A stretch of DNA of 50,457 bases from Stenotrophomonas maltophilia (GCF_013464485.1 NZ_RAUX01000025.1:1-50457), one strand, 5' to 3'; positions 17,606-27,061 are shown, counted from the stretch's first letter. Notes: generated by a model from the letters alone, not told the origin. Made by a program: numbers and translations.

Positions 17606-20600
17606 TCAGTTCGCCGGCGGCGTGCGCTTGGCGGCCTCTTCGTCTTCTTCATCGGCCCTGGCTTCCGCAGCCTGGGCTGCAGCGTCGGCATGGCCATCGG
17701 CGACCGGATCGATCGACGGCGTCACCACGGCTTCGGCCACCGGGGCAGCGGCTTCGATCGGCGCGGCTTCGACCGCCACCGGAGCGACCGGCTGTTCGAC
17801 GATCGGCGCAGTCTCGACGACCGGCGTGGCTTCAACGGCCGGGGCGGCCTCCACCACCGCGGCAATCTCACTGGCCACCGGCTTGGTTTCAACCACCGGG
17901 GTTGCTTCAACAACCTGCGGCTTCGATTCCACCACCGGTGCCGCCTCGACCACGACCGGCTTCACCTCCACCACCGGAGCGGCTTCAACGACCGGGGCAA
18001 CCTCAGCCGCCGCCGGCTTTGCGTCCGCTACCGGAGCCGCAACGACCACCGGCTGGACCGGGGTCGCGGCGTCGATGGCATCGAGCATGCTGGTCTGCAC
18101 CGGCGAGGACACCGCTTCAGCCTTGGCAGCGGCTTCCACCGGGGCCTGCGTTTCGGCCACGGCCGGCGCGGCGGTTTCGACCACGGCGCTGCTCACCACT
18201 GCGACCGGCGCGGCGACAACGGCAGCGGTGGCACGGACCGGCTTCGCGGCGTCGGCGGTCGGCTCGACGTCATCATCGAAGTCGAACTCCGGCTGCGAAC
18301 GGGCCGGCTGCGCAGCAGCGACCGGCGCAGTGCCGGCAGTGCTGTCGACGCTCGGCTCGGCGCCGTCGGCGTCGTCACCGTCGTCACCATCGTCCTGGTC
18401 ATCGCCCAGAGCGTCGCTGCCGGCGGCGTTCTCGGCGCCACCGCGACGACGGCGACGGCCACCGCGACGGCCGCGACGACGGCGGGTCGCGCCTTCGCCG
18501 GTCTGCTCGCCATTGGCGTCGGTTGCAGCCTCTTCACCGGCAACCGCAACCACCTCGGCTTCGCTGGCGGTGTTGGCAGTCGTGTTGACCGGTGCTGCGG
18601 CTTCTGCCGGAGCGGCGGCCACCGGAGCAACCGGCGCGGTCGCTTCCTGCGCGGTCACCGCATTGGCGGCGACCGCCGTGGCGGCCACGGCGGCAGCCGC
18701 GGTCACGGCTTCGGCCGGTGCTTCGGCGGCGTTGCGCTGCGGCTTCTCGGCCGGCTTGTCACCGTCCTGCTGCGGGCGCGGCTGCTTCGGCTGCTTCAGC
18801 TTTGGCTGCTGCGGGTTCTGGCCCTGCTGCTCGTTGCGCGGCTGCTTCGGCTGCTGCGGCTGCTGCTGGCCATCCTTCTGCTGCGGCTCCTTCTGCTTGC
18901 CCTGCTGCGGCTGCTGCTGGGCATTGCCATTGTTACCGTTGCGGCCGTCCTTGTTGCGCTGCTCACCACGGTCCTTGCGGTTGCCGCCGTCCTTCTGCTG
19001 CTGCGCGTTGCCGTTGCCACCGTTGCCGCGGTTTTCTTCGCGACGGTCCTTGCGGTCCTTGTTGCGATCCTTGTTACGGTCCTTGCGGCCACCGTCCTGC
19101 TGCTGGCGTGCGGCAGGGGCCGCCGGTGCCGGAGCAGGGGCCGGTTCGCCACCGAACACGCGCTTGAGCCAACCGATCACGCCGCCGCTCGGGGCCGGCG
19201 CCACCGGCGCTGCCACGATCGGGGCCGGGGCAGCTGCGGCCGGCTCCACTTCCTCGCGCACTGGGGCGGGGGAGGTGTGCTTGACCTGGGTCACCGCCGG
19301 CGGCGGGATGTTCAGCTGGCCCTTGGTCAGGGCGTGCACCGGCAGCTTGCGCGGGGTGCCGCGTTGGTAACTGGGCTTGCTGCTCTCTTCACCCAGCTCG
19401 TTCTCGCGCAGGCGGGTGACGGTGTAGTGCGGGGTGTGCAGCTGCTCGTCGGCGACGATCACGATCGGCGCCTCGTGGCGCTGCTCGATCTCGCGCAGGG
19501 CGCTGCGCTTTTCGTTCAACAGGTAGTTGGCGATCTCCACCGGGGCCTGGACCAGGACCTGCCCGGTGTTTTCCTTCATCGCATGCTCTTCGGCGACGCG
19601 GATGATCGACAGCGACAGCGACTCGACGCTGCGCATGCGGCCGTGGCCGTCACAGCGCGGGCAGACGATCTGGCTGGATTCGCCCAGGCTCGGACGCAGG
19701 CGCTGGCGGCTCATTTCCAGCAGGCCGAAGCGCGAGATGCGGCCGACCTGCACGCGCGCGCGGTCGTACTTCAGCGCGTTGGCGAGGCGGTTCTCGACTT
19801 CGCGCTGGTGCTTGTTGGAGGCCATGTCGATGAAGTCGATCACCACCAGGCCGCCAAGGTCACGCAGGCGCAGCTGGCGGGCCACTTCCTCGGCCGCTTC
19901 CAGGTTGGTCTGGAACGCGGTGTCCTCGATGTCGCTGCCCTTGGTGGCGCGCGAGGAGTTCACGTCGACGGCGGTCAACGCTTCGGTCTGGTCGACCACG
20001 ATCGAGCCGCCCGACGGCAGGCGCACGTTGCGCTCGTAGGCGCCTTCGATCTGCGATTCGATCTGGAAGCGGTTGAACAGCGGGATGTCGTCCTTGTAAT
20101 GCTTGAGCTTGCGCAGGGTCTGCGGCATCACCTGCTGCATGAACTCGCGGGCGTGCTCGTACATCTCCTCGGTGTCCACCAGGATCTCGCCGATGTCGGC
20201 GCGCAGGTAGTCACGCAGGGCGCGCACGATCAGGCGCGATTCCTGGTAGATCAGGAACGGGGCCGGCTTGCTCAGTGCGGCTTCGGCGATGGCGCGCCAG
20301 ACGTTGAGCAGGTAGTCCAGATCCCACTGCAGCTCTTCCGCATCGCGGCCGACGCCGGCGGTACGGATGATCACGCCCATGTCGTCGGGGATGTTCAGCT
20401 TGTCCAGGGCGTCCTTCAGGGCGGCACGGTCTTCGCCCTCGATGCGACGGGAGACACCGCCGGCGCTGGGCGAATTCGGCATCAGCACCATGTAGCGGCC
20501 GGCCAGCGAGATGAACGTGGTCAGGGCGGCGCCCTTGTTGCCACGCTCTTCCTTGTCGACCTGGACAACGATCTCCTGGCCTTCCTTCAGCAGTTCGCGG

Positions 20601-20866
20601 ATGCCGGCCTTGTTGTGGTCGACACCGGCCTGGAAGTAGTCGCGGGAGATTTCCTTCAGCGGCAGGAAGCCATGGCGGCCACCACCGTATTCGACGAAGG
20701 CGGCTTCCAGCGAGGGCTCGATGCGGAAGATCCGGCCCTTGTAGATGTTGGACTTCTTCTGTTCCTTCGACGGCTGTTCGATGTCGATGTCATACAACGA
20801 CTGGCCATCCACGATGGCAACACGCAGCTCTTCAGCCTGCGTGGCGTTGATCAGCATTCGCTTCAT
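17606..20866 (-). CDS. rne: ribonuclease E
   Basis: Essential endoribonuclease for mRNA decay and rRNA/tRNA processing; scaffold of the degradosome. The 1086-residue protein begins [20 protein letters not shown] like E. coli RNase E. An S1 domain follows (about 38-120), then the 5'-sensor and DNase I-like catalytic domain with Asp301 (DVNSSRA) and Asp344 (IDFIDM), and the Zn-link CPRCDGHG (Cys402, Cys405). From about residue 530 the protein is disordered: an Arg/Lys/Asn/Gln-rich RNA-binding segment, then a long Ala/Val/Glu/Pro repeat tail ending TPPAN. The start has GAGGA 8 bp upstream, inside a hairpin, consistent with autoregulation of rne. Confidence 0.97.
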   Translation of the reverse strand: MKRMLINATQAEELRVAIVDGQSLYDIDIEQPSKEQKKSNIYKGRIFRIEPSLEAAFVEYGGGRHGFLPLKEISRDYFQAGVDHNKAGIRELLKEGQEIVVQVDKEERGNKGAALTTFISLAGRYMVLMPNSPSAGGVSRRIEGEDRAALKDALDKLNIPDDMGVIIRTAGVGRDAEELQWDLDYLLNVWRAIAEAALSKPAPFLIYQESRLIVRALRDYLRADIGEILVDTEEMYEHAREFMQQVMPQTLRKLKHYKDDIPLFNRFQIESQIEGAYERNVRLPSGGSIVVDQTEALTAVDVNSSRATKGSDIEDTAFQTNLEAAEEVARQLRLRDLGGLVVIDFIDMASNKHQREVENRLANALKYDRARVQVGRISRFGLLEMSRQRLRPSLGESSQIVCPRCDGHGRMRSVESLSLSIIRVAEEHAMKENTGQVLVQAPVEIANYLLNEKRSALREIEQRHEAPIVIVADEQLHTPHYTVTRLRENELGEESSKPSYQRGTPRKLPVHALTKGQLNIPPPAVTQVKHTSPAPVREEVEPAAAAPAPIVAAPVAPAPSGGVIGWLKRVFGGEPAPAPAPAAPAARQQQDGGRKDRNKDRNKDRKDRREENRGNGGNGNAQQQKDGGNRKDRGEQRNKDGRNGNNGNAQQQPQQGKQKEPQQKDGQQQPQQPKQPRNEQQGQNPQQPKLKQPKQPRPQQDGDKPAEKPQRNAAEAPAEAVTAAAAVAATAVAANAVTAQEATAPVAPVAAAPAEAAAPVNTTANTASEAEVVAVAGEEAATDANGEQTGEGATRRRRGRRGGRRRRRGGAENAAGSDALGDDQDDGDDGDDADGAEPSVDSTAGTAPVAAAQPARSQPEFDFDDDVEPTADAAKPVRATAAVVAAPVAVVSSAVVETAAPAVAETQAPVEAAAKAEAVSSPVQTSMLDAIDAATPVQPVVVAAPVADAKPAAAEVAPVVEAAPVVEVKPVVVEAAPVVESKPQVVEATPVVETKPVASEIAAVVEAAPAVEATPVVETAPIVEQPVAPVAVEAAPIEAAAPVAEAVVTPSIDPVADGHADAAAQAAEARADEEDEEAAKRTPPAN

Positions 20867-21273
20867 TGTTGCGTTCCTCGCAAGCGGCTACCGCGCGGAA
20901 CGCCATGGGGTTTCGCCTCTGGACACGGTTCGCCGCCCATTCGCGCAAGCGCGGGGAGGGCGGCTTGGGTTTCCAGCGCTACGACACCACGGCAGGCCGC
21001 GGGAGCGCTTCACTCTTATGGGTTTTGGGGTGTTACAGGCCGCAGGCAGCTGTCAGCCAGGCTGGAGCGCCACGCGGGACATGTTCAGCACGGTTGCGTG
21101 TCAGGCATCCGGCGATGGCCGGGAAGGCCGGTGAGCCGCTAACATGGCCGCCCCGCGGGCGGTGGTCGCGCACTGTGCCGGATTCGTCGGAAGCTGGGCT
21201 TCTGGCCCTGAGTAACTTCCAACGAAATCAATCCCTTATCTCGCCCCCCGAGTGTAACAGAATAAACAGCCTG
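20867..21273. promoter_or_regulatory. rne/rluC divergent region and rne 5' leader
   Basis: These 407 bp separate rne (minus) from rluC (plus), similar in scale to the long autoregulatory rne leader of E. coli. Next to rne, arms GCGTTCC (20871-20877) and GGAACGC (20897-20903), with inner arms GCGG/CCGC (20884-20894), form a hairpin containing the rne Shine-Dalgarno sequence. Further upstream I see GC-rich partial palindromes but no gene; open frames here lack start signals. The rluC side has an AT-richer stretch at 21225-21265 that may hold its promoter. Confidence 0.55.
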
Positions 21274-22248
21274 ATGACCGCCCAAGACCCGACCAAACCC
21301 GCTGGCGACAAGCCTTCCGTGCGCATGATCACCGTTCCCGCCGACCGCGCCGGCCAGCGCCTGGACAACTTCCTGCTCGGCCAGCTGAAGGGGGCCCCGC
21401 GCAGCCTGGTCTACAAGCTGGTGCGCAGCGGCCAGGTACGGGTGAATGGCGGCCGTGCCAAGGCCGAACGCAAGCTGGAGGCCGGTGACGAGGTGCGCGT
21501 GCCGCCCGTTCGTCTCAGTGAGGAGGGAGACAAGGCCGGTCCGCCGGAAGCGTTCATGCGCCGCCTGGAGCAGGCCATCGTCTTCGAGGATGCCCGGCTG
21601 CTGGCCTTGAACAAGCCCTCCGGTGTGGCCAGCCATGGCGGCAGTGGCATCAGCTTCGGCGCCATCGAAACCCTGCGCGCGCTGCGCCCGGGGCAGACGT
21701 TGGAGCTGGTTCATCGGCTGGATCGCGACACCTCGGGCCTGCTGATCGTGGCCAAGAAGCGCTCGGCGCTGAGCGAACTTCAGGCCCTGCTGCGTGAAGA
21801 CCACGGGGCAGGCATCCGCAAGCGCTACCTGACCCTGCTGACCGGGCGCATGCCTGATGGCGTGATGACGGTCGATGCGCCGCTGCATGTCGGCCTGCGC
21901 CAGGGCGGCGAGCGCCATGTGCAGGTCAACGCGATCGGCAAGGAATCGATCAGCCACTTCCGGGTACTGGAGCGCCGCGGCGGCCATTCCTACTGCGAGG
22001 TGCGCATCGAGACCGGCCGCACCCACCAGATCCGCGTGCATGCCCAGCACCTGGGGCATCCGGTGGCCGGTGACGACAAGTACGGCGATCCGGCGGTCAA
22101 CAAGCGGCTTCGTGAGCAGATCGGGCTGAAGCGCCTGTTCCTGCATGCCGCTTCGCTGGAGTTCGCACTGGACGACGGCAAGAGTCCGTATGTGCTGAAC
22201 GCACCGCTGGCCGATGAGTTGGTCGAGGCGCTGGACCGGCTGAAGTAG
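21274..22248 (+). CDS. rluC: 23S rRNA pseudouridine(955/2504/2580) synthase RluC
   Basis: RluA-family pseudouridine synthase, 324 residues. An S4 domain occupies about residues 33-85 (RLDNFLLGQLKG...VRVNGGRAKAERKLEAGDEV). The catalytic domain has HRLDRDTSGLLIVAKK with catalytic Asp150, and the later motif ETGRTHQIRVHAQHLGHPVAGDDKYG. The gene is divergent from rne, the same rne-rluC pairing found in many gammaproteobacteria, which supports RluC rather than RluD. ATG 21274 matches the family N-terminus; the open frame extends much further upstream without homology. Confidence 0.95.
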   Translation: MTAQDPTKPAGDKPSVRMITVPADRAGQRLDNFLLGQLKGAPRSLVYKLVRSGQVRVNGGRAKAERKLEAGDEVRVPPVRLSEEGDKAGPPEAFMRRLEQAIVFEDARLLALNKPSGVASHGGSGISFGAIETLRALRPGQTLELVHRLDRDTSGLLIVAKKRSALSELQALLREDHGAGIRKRYLTLLTGRMPDGVMTVDAPLHVGLRQGGERHVQVNAIGKESISHFRVLERRGGHSYCEVRIETGRTHQIRVHAQHLGHPVAGDDKYGDPAVNKRLREQIGLKRLFLHAASLEFALDDGKSPYVLNAPLADELVEALDRLK

Positions 22249-22769
22249 CCTCTGCGAGGGGCTGACCGGCCAACGGGCGGAGCCCCCTCGCGGCTGGCCT
22301 CCAAAGCGGGATTCCGGTTTTGGTCGGTCCGGATGGGTTGGCGGGGAACGCCGTGAACCCATCCTTGGGGGCTTGGCCGCGGCATCCATGCCGCGGACAC
22401 CCCCGCCAACCCATCCGGGCCGCCCTTCGACAGATCGCGGGCGCGTCAGCCACGGAACATCAAAAGAAGAGCAGACCCGGGCCGCGTGGCGGCCCGGGTA
22501 GAGTCGAGCCACGCTCGACTCACGCGCGCAGCGCGGGCTTCGCTTTTCATTCTTTCATCGCACGGCCTTTCATCGCACGGCTGGCACGCACGGAAAAATG
22601 AGGGGCACGGGCGGGGTCGGTTCGCGGGGGTGTCCGCGCCATGGATGGCGCGGCCAAGCCTCCAGGGACGGATTAACGGCGTCCCCCGCGAACCAACCCC
22701 GCCCGCGACCGCTCGATACTGTGGAATGCGCCAGCCGCGAGGGGGCTCAGCCCGTTGGCCGCAACCCCC
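22249..22769. repeat. nested inverted-repeat block between rluC and zupT
   Basis: No gene is visible in these 521 bp, which are almost entirely repeat. Outer arms of 31 bp with one mismatch lie at 22268-22298 and 22730-22760. Inside are two copies of one roughly 75-bp element in opposite orientation, each closed by its own arms: 18 bp perfect at 22329-22346/22401-22418, and 22 bp with one mismatch at 22609-22630/22683-22704. Each contains an inner palindrome (22378-22397 and 22634-22653). Near the centre is a GTAG-type REP hairpin (about 22484-22527). The left outer arm also forms a terminator-like stem after rluC. Confidence 0.8.
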
Positions 22770-23579
22770 TCACCACTTGAACAACACCAGGCTGATCGCC
22801 AGCGTGCCCATGCCGGCCACCAAGCCGTATACGGTTTCGTGGCCCTTGGCATAGCGCTTGGCCGCCGGCAGCAGCTCATCCAGCGCCAGGAACACCATCA
22901 CGCCGGCGATCAGTCCGAACACCCAGCCGAACGTGGCGTGCGACAGCGAGCCGGACAGCAGCCAGTAGCCAAGCGCGGCGCCCACCGGCTCGGCCAGGCC
23001 GGACAGCAGGCTGGCACTGAACGCATAGAGCTTGTTCTGGGTGGCGAAGTACACCGGCACCGCGATCGCGATGCCCTCGGGAATGTTGTGGATGGCGATG
23101 GCGAAGGCCAGCGGCATGCCCACCGACGGGCTTTCCAGCGTGGCGAAGAAGGTCGCCAGACCTTCCGGGAAATTGTGCGCGGTGATCGCAACCGAGGTCA
23201 GCAGCGCGACCCGCTTCAGGTACTCGCGGCTGTTCTCGCGGAACGCAGGGTCCTGCTTGTCCAGGCTGTCATGCGGGTTGGGAATGAAGTGATCGATCAG
23301 CACGATGGCCACCACGCCCAGCAGGAACGCCAGCGTGCCGTAGGTGAAGCCGGTGCGCTCGCCATAGGCCAGGGCGAACGATGCGATGGACTTGTTGAGG
23401 ATTTCCGACAGCGAGACGTAGACCATGGCGCCGCCGGCGAAGGCCAGGCCGAACGCCAGCAGGCGCGGGTTGGGCCGCCGTGAGAACAGCACCATCAGGC
23501 TGCCGATGGCGGTGGCGAGGCCGGCCGCAAGGGTGACCGCCAGCGCGATCCAGATGTTTTCGGGGGGAATCTGCAGCAT
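22770..23579 (-). CDS. zupT: ZIP family zinc/divalent metal transporter (ZupT-like)
   Basis: Inner-membrane metal importer of 269 residues with about eight transmembrane helices. The two family signatures are HNFPEG (about residue 133) and HNIPEG (about 162), which build the binuclear metal site. Length and motif placement match ZupT, a low-specificity Zn/Fe/Mn importer. The N-terminal MLQIPPENIWIALAVTLAAG starts directly with the first helix, supporting ATG 23579. It stands alone between a large repeat block and the phhB operon, and no Zur or Fur box is obvious to me upstream. Confidence 0.93.
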   Translation of the reverse strand: MLQIPPENIWIALAVTLAAGLATAIGSLMVLFSRRPNPRLLAFGLAFAGGAMVYVSLSEILNKSIASFALAYGERTGFTYGTLAFLLGVVAIVLIDHFIPNPHDSLDKQDPAFRENSREYLKRVALLTSVAITAHNFPEGLATFFATLESPSVGMPLAFAIAIHNIPEGIAIAVPVYFATQNKLYAFSASLLSGLAEPVGAALGYWLLSGSLSHATFGWVFGLIAGVMVFLALDELLPAAKRYAKGHETVYGLVAGMGTLAISLVLFKW

Positions 23580-23608
23580 GTACCGACGCGATCCTGGTCA
23601 ATAGACAA

Positions 23609-23632
23609 CCGCCCCGGTCGAGGCCGGGGCGG
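23609..23632 (-). terminator. possible terminator of the phhB-tonB-domain operon
   Basis: Perfect 9-bp arms CCGCCCCGG and CCGGGGCGG with a six-base loop. On the minus strand it is followed by GGTTGTCT, a weak T tract. Confidence 0.5.
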
Positions 23633-23677
23633 CGAGGGCGAGGCGGGCGTCGGCTGGCCTCGTCGGGGCGCGGGCGA

Positions 23678-24094
23678 TCAGCCGCCGCGGCGCAGTCGTT
23701 CTTCGATGGCGAAGCACTGGTCCGGCTTCGGCTGCGGTGGGTTGAAGCTGACCGGCACCTGGATGGTGGCTGGCACCGGCTGGCCATTGCGGGTGGCCGC
23801 CTTGAACTGCCAGCCCTGCACCGCGGTTCTGGCCAGTTCGTCCAGCTGCGGGTTGCCCGCGCCGGTCAGCAGGGCGACTTCGCTGGGCTTGCCATCGGTG
23901 CCGATGGTGACCTTGAAGGTGCTGGTGCCGCCCACGCCCGTGCAGGCCAGTTCCAGCGGATACTGCGGTGGCGGCGTCTTGACCGCAGCCACTTCGGTCG
24001 GCGGCGGCGGTGGTGGCGCCGGCGGCTCGGACGCGCCGCAGCCGGCCAGGCCGGTCGCGGCAATCAGGGACAGGCTCAGCAAACGCAGGTTCAT
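23678..24094 (-). CDS. TonB C-terminal-domain lipoprotein
   Basis: Small lipoprotein of 138 residues. The signal peptide ends with LAGC (Cys 19), then a Pro-rich linker ([12 protein letters not shown]) leads to a TonB C-terminal-like fold from about residue 40, with [40 protein letters not shown]. Classical TonB proteins have an N-terminal membrane helix that meets ExbB/ExbD; this one has a lipid anchor instead, so it is probably not a standard energy transducer. Its ATG overlaps the phhB stop (ATGA), giving a two-gene operon whose functional link is unclear. Confidence 0.85.
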   Translation of the reverse strand: MNLRLLSLSLIAATGLAGCGASEPPAPPPPPPTEVAAVKTPPPQYPLELACTGVGGTSTFKVTIGTDGKPSEVALLTGAGNPQLDELARTAVQGWQFKAATRNGQPVPATIQVPVSFNPPQPKPDQCFAIEERLRRGG

Positions 24095-24441
24095 GGCAGT
24101 TGCTCCGTCAGGGCCGAAGTCTTTGCCGCGCAGATGAAGTCGTTCTCGCTCAGGCCGCCCACGTCGTGGGTGGAAAAGCGCACGACCGCACGGTCATAGT
24201 GCACGCCCAGGTCCGGATGGTGGTCCTCGCGGTGGGCAATCCAGGCCAGCGCGTTCACGAAGGCCATGGTGGCGTAGTAATCCTTGAAGCGGAAGGTGCG
24301 CGTCAGAGCCTGCCCGCCCTCGCTCAGCTCCCAGCCGGGAATCTGCGGCAGCAGTTCGGCCAGGCGGGCCTCGCCAAGCTTGTGGTCGCTGCCCTTGCGC
24401 GGCACGCAACGGGCCTGGGCCAGTGGAATCAGGTCGGCCAT
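24091..24441 (-). CDS. phhB: 4a-hydroxytetrahydrobiopterin dehydratase (PhhB/PCD)
   Basis: Pterin-4a-carbinolamine dehydratase of 116 residues that recycles the pterin cofactor of aromatic amino acid hydroxylases. The family core is present: [13 protein letters not shown] near the N-terminus and the active-site segment [16 protein letters not shown] (catalytic His pair and the PD motif). ATG 24441 has GGAGA upstream; an in-frame ATG at 24471 lacks a site. No phenylalanine hydroxylase gene is visible in this window, so its partner would be encoded elsewhere. Confidence 0.94.
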   Translation of the reverse strand: MADLIPLAQARCVPRKGSDHKLGEARLAELLPQIPGWELSEGGQALTRTFRFKDYYATMAFVNALAWIAHREDHHPDLGVHYDRAVVRFSTHDVGGLSENDFICAAKTSALTEQLP

Positions 24442-24519
24442 GGGAATCTCCACCTCGTGTTGACTGAACAATGCGCCGGACGGTGTATAAACCGAATGAG
24501 CGGCTGACGCTTACTTGGC

Positions 24520-24532
24520 TAGAATAGCCTGA
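24520..24532 (+). promoter_or_regulatory. putative leaderless promoter of nfuA
   Basis: A TAGAAT hexamer (24520-24525) sits 6 bp before the nfuA ATG and no Shine-Dalgarno sequence is present. A -10 box there would put the transcript start at or next to the ATG. tcdA has the same layout (49587-49599). Confidence 0.4.
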
Positions 24533-25131
24533 TGATCCAGATCTCCGACACTGCCCAGACCCATTTCCGCAAGCTGATCGAACGCGAGGGCGTGCCCGGC
24601 ATGGGCGTGCGCCTCAGTGCGGTCGATCCCGGCACCCCGCGCGCCGACGCCCGGCTGGAGTTCGCCGAGCCGACCGACCTGCTTGGCGACGAGTGGGCGG
24701 TGGACTGCGATGGCTTCACTCTCTACGTCGATGCGAGCAGCGTCGGCTGGCTCGACGGTGCCGAGATCGACATCGTCGCCGGCAGCGCCGGTACCCAGCA
24801 GCTGACCATCAAGGCGCCGCGCATCAAGGGCGAAGCACCCGGCGATGCCGCCTCGCTGGTCGAGCGCGTGCACTGGGTGGTGGAAAACGAAATCAATCCG
24901 CAGCTGGCCTCGCATGGTGGCAAGGTGGCCGTCCAGGAAGTCTCGGCCGAAGGCGTGGTGCTGCTGCGCTTCGGTGGTGGCTGCCAGGGCTGCGGCATGG
25001 CCGACGTAACCCTCAAGCAGGGCATCGAAAAGACCCTGATGGGCCGCGTGCCAGGCGTGACTGCGGTGCGCGACGCGACCGACCACGACAGCGGGCACGC
25101 GCCGTACATCCCTCGCGGCAATGCCGCCTGA
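24532..25131 (+). CDS. nfuA: Fe-S biogenesis protein NfuA
   Basis: Iron-sulfur carrier of 199 residues. The N-terminal half (1-95) is a degenerate A-type scaffold domain without the usual cysteines. The C-terminal half is the Nfu domain, with Cys151 and Cys154 in [15 protein letters not shown], which bind a [4Fe-4S] cluster shared across a dimer. NfuA supplies clusters to apo-proteins such as aconitase, especially under oxidative stress or iron limitation. It is followed 10 bp later by a TonB-like repetitive membrane protein. The ATG lacks a ribosome binding site, suggesting leaderless translation. Confidence 0.95.
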   Translation: MIQISDTAQTHFRKLIEREGVPGMGVRLSAVDPGTPRADARLEFAEPTDLLGDEWAVDCDGFTLYVDASSVGWLDGAEIDIVAGSAGTQQLTIKAPRIKGEAPGDAASLVERVHWVVENEINPQLASHGGKVAVQEVSAEGVVLLRFGGGCQGCGMADVTLKQGIEKTLMGRVPGVTAVRDATDHDSGHAPYIPRGNAA

Positions 25132-25141
25132 TCGCTGACGC

Positions 25142-26896
25142 GTGCCTCTGACCCGGGCCGAGCAACTCATCGACCTGCTGCTGGCCCGCCAGCAGCCAAA
25201 CGCCGTCCTCGAGAAAACCACGCGCCTGCCGTATGGCTGGGCGCTGTGGCTGCGCTCGCTCGGTCCGTTGCCGCGGCCGCTGCACGCCAGCGAGTTGATC
25301 GCGGTGCTGATGCCGCGTCCGCTGCCCGGTCCACCGGGCCCATTGCCTCGGTTGTCACTCTGGCAGGCGCTGCGTCGTCTGTTCTGGCAGGACTGGGACC
25401 CTGCGCCGCGCGATCAGCGCTGGATGCGCTGGACCTCGGCAATGGCCAGTGCGCTGCTGCATCTGCTGTTCTTCATGCTGCTGCTATGGGTGGCGGTGAT
25501 CCGCACCACAGCACCGGAAGCAGAAGGCGCCGAGGGCGAGCGCGTGCAGGTGGCGTTCGTCGGTCGCGCCACCCAGGAGGGCGGCGGCGATCAGCCAGGT
25601 GCCGAAGCGGCGGCGGCTGCACCACCGGGCCAGGTTGCAGCTGGCCAGAACGCAGGGGCCGCAACGGCGCGTGAGCCGCGTCCGGCGTCGGCAACTGCAT
25701 CCTCTTCGGCGCCGGCTGCAACGGCCAGCGTGCCACCGCCGCCCGCCGAATCCGAGCCAGCGCCGGTCGCAGCACCGCCACCGTCACCGGTGCAGGCCAC
25801 CGAAGTAGCCGAGGCCAGTACCGATTTCGTGGTGCCACCGGTCAGCGTGCCGCGCACGGAGGTCAGCATCGTGCCGCGCGAGACCACACCGGCGGTGCGC
25901 GAGCGCAGCGTGCAGCCGGTGCAGGCGCCGCCGACCCCTGCCACGCTGCGTGCGCCGGAGATCGCGGTGCGGGCACCGCGGTTGCATGACCTTCCGGTGC
26001 AGGAGCGCGAAGTCAGTACGGTCGATGCACCGGCGGTGTCGCAGCCGCTGCGCACGGCCGATGTACAGGTCCGTGTGCCGCAGCGCGACGTGCAGGTGCG
26101 CGAGCGCGAAGTGCAGGCCGTGGTCGATCCGCAGGTACGGATGGCTGCTGTGGCCGGGCGTGAGCCGACCGTGCGTGCGCCGGCCGGCCGTGACGTGCAG
26201 GTGCGCGAACGCGAAGTTGCGTCTGCACCCGCGGCGGCGCCTTCAACGTCCAGTGGCAGCGCGGCAACGGCCGCGCCTGCGGCCAGCGGCAGCGCAAGCC
26301 AGGCCAGCAGCAGTACGCCACGGCCGTCCGGCTCCAGCGCGACACCGGCCCAGGCCGGCGCGCGTCCGGCTCCCAATCCGGGCAACTGGGCCACGTCCGC
26401 CAAGGGCGACGACTGGGGCGCGTCGAGCCGCAACCAGGAGGGCGCCAATGGCGGTGCCCGTCAGGCCAGTACCACGGGCAAGGGCAATGGCCTGTTCAAT
26501 GCCGATGGCCGCGTACGTGTGCCGGGGCAGGAGGGGGATGGTCATGCCGGGCGTGGTGCCCCCGGTGGCGCCAATGATGGCTGGAGCAAGGAGCGCATCG
26601 CGCAGTCCGGCACCTGGTTGAAGCGGCCGCCGTACGATTACACGCCTACTTCGTTCGACAAGTATTGGGTGCCGCAGGAATCACTGCTGGCCGAATGGGT
26701 GCGCAAGGGGGTCAAGGCAATGGAGATTCCGTTGCCGGGTACCAGTACGAAAATCTCCTGTGTGATCTCGATCCTGCAGGCGGGTGGCGGCTGTGGACTC
26801 ACCAATCCGAACATGCAGGATCAGCCGGCCGTGGCACGTCCGCCGCCGGACATTCCCTTCAAGAAGGAGCTGCAGGAAGACAACGGGAGTCGCTAG
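25142..26896 (+). CDS. transmembrane repetitive protein (TonB-like architecture)
   Basis: Membrane protein of 584 residues, of a type annotated only as transmembrane repetitive protein in xanthomonads. A cytoplasmic N-terminus (1-100, with LTRAEQLIDLLLARQQP) leads to one membrane helix (about 103-122, LLHLLFFMLLLWVAVI), then about 280 disordered Ala/Pro/Gln/Val-rich residues with repeated VREREV and DVQVREREV units. The conserved C-terminus (about 475-584) has GWSKERIAQSGTWLKRPPYDY and two cysteines around GGGCG. The GTG start lies 10 bp after nfuA and has a weak ribosome site, so co-transcription is likely. The function is unknown. Confidence 0.8.
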   Translation: MPLTRAEQLIDLLLARQQPNAVLEKTTRLPYGWALWLRSLGPLPRPLHASELIAVLMPRPLPGPPGPLPRLSLWQALRRLFWQDWDPAPRDQRWMRWTSAMASALLHLLFFMLLLWVAVIRTTAPEAEGAEGERVQVAFVGRATQEGGGDQPGAEAAAAAPPGQVAAGQNAGAATAREPRPASATASSSAPAATASVPPPPAESEPAPVAAPPPSPVQATEVAEASTDFVVPPVSVPRTEVSIVPRETTPAVRERSVQPVQAPPTPATLRAPEIAVRAPRLHDLPVQEREVSTVDAPAVSQPLRTADVQVRVPQRDVQVREREVQAVVDPQVRMAAVAGREPTVRAPAGRDVQVREREVASAPAAAPSTSSGSAATAAPAASGSASQASSSTPRPSGSSATPAQAGARPAPNPGNWATSAKGDDWGASSRNQEGANGGARQASTTGKGNGLFNADGRVRVPGQEGDGHAGRGAPGGANDGWSKERIAQSGTWLKRPPYDYTPTSFDKYWVPQESLLAEWVRKGVKAMEIPLPGTSTKISCVISILQAGGGCGLTNPNMQDQPAVARPPPDIPFKKELQEDNGSR

Positions 26897-26957
26897 CGGC
26901 TCCCGTTGTCTACGCATGGCTCCATCGCGGGATGTGACGGTCGTGCTGGCATGCTTT

Positions 26958-27049
26958 GGTGGGTGCGAACCTTGGTTGGCACAGAAGCGCCGATCAAGGT
27001 CGGCCTCTACCGAGGCGCCAGCGCATGCCGACCAAGGTCGGCATCTGCC
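26958..27049. repeat. SMAG-type REP cluster
   Basis: Three palindromic arms with AACCTTGGTTGGC- or GACCAAGGTCGG-type cores lie at about 26960-26981, 26989-27010 (ending CTCTAC) and 27025-27049 between two convergent genes. Confidence 0.65.
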
Positions 27050-27061
27050 AGGGCGTCGCCT

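Noticed and set aside
17600-21142. Very long open frames on the plus strand opposite rne
   Set aside because: They are the complement of a GC-rich, Ala/Val/Glu-repeat gene; the products are Arg/His/Gly- or Ser/Thr/Ala-rich without family resemblance, while the minus strand encodes an unmistakable RNase E.
22320-22700. Short open frames in the rluC-zupT gap
   Set aside because: They run through nested palindromes and have no start signals or protein-like composition.
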